Assembly: GCA_041946965.1 (NCBI GenBank)
Contig: JBHGBM010000143.1
Coordinates: 1-6,477, forward strand
DNA: 6,477 bases
Direction of reading: 5' to 3'
Origin: JBHGBM01 sp041946965
Lineage (GTDB): Bacteria > Acidobacteriota > Terriglobia > Bryobacterales > Bryobacteraceae
Shown: positions 5,670 through 6,477 of the stretch, one piece after another
Numbering within the stretch: the stretch's first letter is position 1
Layout of the letters: each line of letters opens with the position of its first letter
Program-made: the position numbers and the translations under genes
The notes under the pieces: generated by a model
What the model saw: the letters and a program-made list of their open reading frames with translations, nothing else
Told to the model about the DNA's origin: nothing
Databases searched by the model: none

Positions 5670-6367
5670 TCGTTGGCCGAGAACCACACCTCGAGGCTGC
5701 CTGGCCGGGCGTTGATCCCCGCCACGCGGTAGGCGTACGCCGATGAAATGCCGGCGGCGGTCAACACTTCGACGATCGCCTCCGCCGTGGCCTTATCCTG
5801 ATCGTTGAAGTAGCGGACGTTGGTCTTCCTGGGGATGACCGCCTTGCCGGCGACGTTCTCGATGCCCGGAACCAGCAGTCCTCGTTCCCGCAGTTTCTCT
5901 TCGACCTGCTTGGCCTTCTCACGCTGGCGGGCATCGGCGATCTGGATGTAGACCCGCCCCGGAATGGCCTCCAGGGTCTTCTCGATCGACGGAGCCAGCG
6001 TCTGGTTGTTGGCGGCCAGCGCGGTCAAAGACTGGATCGCGCCGTTCGAGACTTCCTTATTCGGGTCGCTCGCGGAGACCTCCAGCAAAACGGGCATCAA
6101 TTCTCCCGGAAGTTGTCCGTTCCTGGCGAAGTACTCCGCGACTTTGGTGGCCAGCAATCGCTCTCGCGGGCTCTCGCTCGAGAGGTGCTTCAACATCGTG
6201 GTGAGCCGGCTCGCGTTGCTTTCCGCCCTGCTCCTGACCTCGTCCGTTCTCTTCTGCTGAAGGTTGAACCAGGTGCCTAACAGCAGTAACACCACGGGCA
6301 GAAGGAGCCCGGAGACAATCTTGGAAACCGTCTCGGCCCTCGTCCAGCGATCTGGCGGCTGTGACAT
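5666..6367 (-). CDS. Membrane-anchored protein with HEAT-like middle and LytR_C/SPOR-like C-terminal domain
   Basis: A 233-residue protein I cannot name. One transmembrane helix lies near the N-terminus (about residues 16-34, containing GLLLPVVLLLLGTWF). A charged linker follows and then helices of about 47-130 (RLTTMLKHL, RERLLATKVAEYFAR, LMPVLLEVSA, VSNGAIQSLTALA) that resemble two or three HEAT-like repeats. The last 95 residues alternate strands and helices: GRVYIQIAD (137-145), AKQVEEKLRERG, TNVRYFND (182-189), ATAEAIVEVLTAAG, and a final SLEVWFS strand. This looks like two half-repeats of a LytR_C or SPOR-type ferredoxin-like fold, which often binds peptidoglycan or mediates envelope contacts. 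The domain call is by pattern and moderate at best. Start ATG 6365-6367 has no Shine-Dalgarno. It is convergent with the broken mini-gene and appears to be transcribed alone. Confidence 0.75.
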   Translation of the reverse strand: MSQPPDRWTRAETVSKIVSGLLLPVVLLLLGTWFNLQQKRTDEVRSRAESNASRLTTMLKHLSSESPRERLLATKVAEYFARNGQLPGELMPVLLEVSASDPNKEVSNGAIQSLTALAANNQTLAPSIEKTLEAIPGRVYIQIADARQREKAKQVEEKLRERGLLVPGIENVAGKAVIPRKTNVRYFNDQDKATAEAIVEVLTAAGISSAYAYRVAGINARPGSLEVWFSAND

Positions 6368-6373
6368 CGGATC

Positions 6374-6379
6374 TGATTA
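6374..6379 (-). promoter_or_regulatory. Possible -10 element (TAATCA), leaderless geometry
   Basis: On the minus strand TAATCA ends exactly 6 nt before the ATG at 6367, and the six intervening bases GATCCG hold no Shine-Dalgarno. The spacing equals that before the oxidoreductase and hydrolase genes. The hexamer itself is only a partial match to TATAAT. A TAGACT 19 nt further upstream is a poor, long-spaced -35 candidate. Confidence 0.3.
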
Positions 6380-6428
6380 GACCACAGCCCGGTCGCGCAG
6401 TCTACGGCCCGCGAAAGGGCAGACGCAG
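6380..6428. other. Short intergenic stretch upstream of the membrane-protein gene
   Basis: It contains a small GCCC/GGGC inverted repeat (6407-6410 and 6417-6420) and presumably the rest of the promoter of the minus-strand gene. No reading frame or RNA gene is recognisable. Confidence 0.3.
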
Positions 6429-6456
6429 AAAAGCCCGGCCATGCGGCCGGGCTTTT
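6429..6456. terminator. Bidirectional-type intrinsic terminator
   Basis: A perfect 8-bp GC stem, GCCCGGCC (6433-6440) with GGCCGGGC (6445-6452), encloses an ATGC loop. It is flanked by AAAA on the left and TTTT on the right, so the A-T pairs extend the stem to 12 bp and give a U-run on either strand. Because the gene to its left starts on the minus strand and reads away from it, the terminator most likely ends a minus-strand transcript arriving from beyond the right edge. Confidence 0.8.
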
Positions 6457-6477
6457 CGCTGATTGAATCCGGGCGAC
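6457..6477. other. Uninterpreted right edge of the window
   Basis: The last 21 bases lie beyond the terminator hairpin. They may include the end of a neighbouring gene, but nothing can be identified from so short a piece. Confidence 0.2.

Noticed and set aside
6457..6477. Right-edge sequence considered as the 3' end of a tRNA gene
   Set aside because: A TTCAATC-like stretch is present on the minus strand, but the flanking bases do not pair as a T-arm stem, and the piece is too short to judge.

Overview
The window is very GC-rich and gene-dense. Its style suggests a soil-type Acidobacteriota, probably of the Bryobacterales/Solibacter kind. The signs are a Tat-exported Gfo/Idh/MocA oxidoreductase, an exported alpha/beta hydrolase whose N-terminus resembles a Tat signal, and a small Gly-rich membrane protein ending in an IYRA-type tail. 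This placement is an inference from gene style; there is no rRNA or other marker gene.

Layout, left to right. (1) Positions 1-850, plus strand: the 3' end of a probable 6-phosphofructokinase gene, then one base later a class I SAM-dependent methyltransferase with a GTG start. (2) Positions 851-2263, plus strand: a Gfo/Idh/MocA dehydrogenase with a twin-arginine signal, preceded by a -10-like hexamer only 6 nt before its ATG. (3) Positions 2269-3333, minus strand: an exported alpha/beta hydrolase (acetylxylan-esterase/Abhydrolase_7 style), convergent with the oxidoreductase with a 5-nt gap. (4) Positions 3334-3440: a 107-nt divergent intergenic region. (5) Positions 3441-5503, plus strand: a probable two-gene operon of a B12-binding-type radical SAM protein, which appears to start at a rare CTG codon behind a GGAGG site, and a YdeI/OmdA family protein. 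(6) Positions 5504-5669: a consensus TATAAT, a perfect 10-bp tandem repeat and a strong Shine-Dalgarno, all serving a tiny reading frame that is broken. (7) Positions 5666-6367, minus strand: a single-pass membrane protein with a helical HEAT-like middle and a LytR_C/SPOR-like C-terminal domain. (8) Positions 6429-6456: a perfect hairpin flanked by A4 and T4, a bidirectional-type terminator.

The genes look like ordinary neighbours rather than one pathway: central glycolysis, a methyltransferase, carbohydrate-type exported enzymes, a radical SAM enzyme of unknown substrate, and a membrane-anchored protein. I did not find a convincing new multi-gene system, CRISPR array, transposon or RNA gene. 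The points most worth a second look are the CTG start, the recurrent TA-rich hexamer exactly 6 nt before three SD-less ATG starts (leaderless geometry), and the well-expressed-looking but frame-disrupted mini-gene at 5546-5669.
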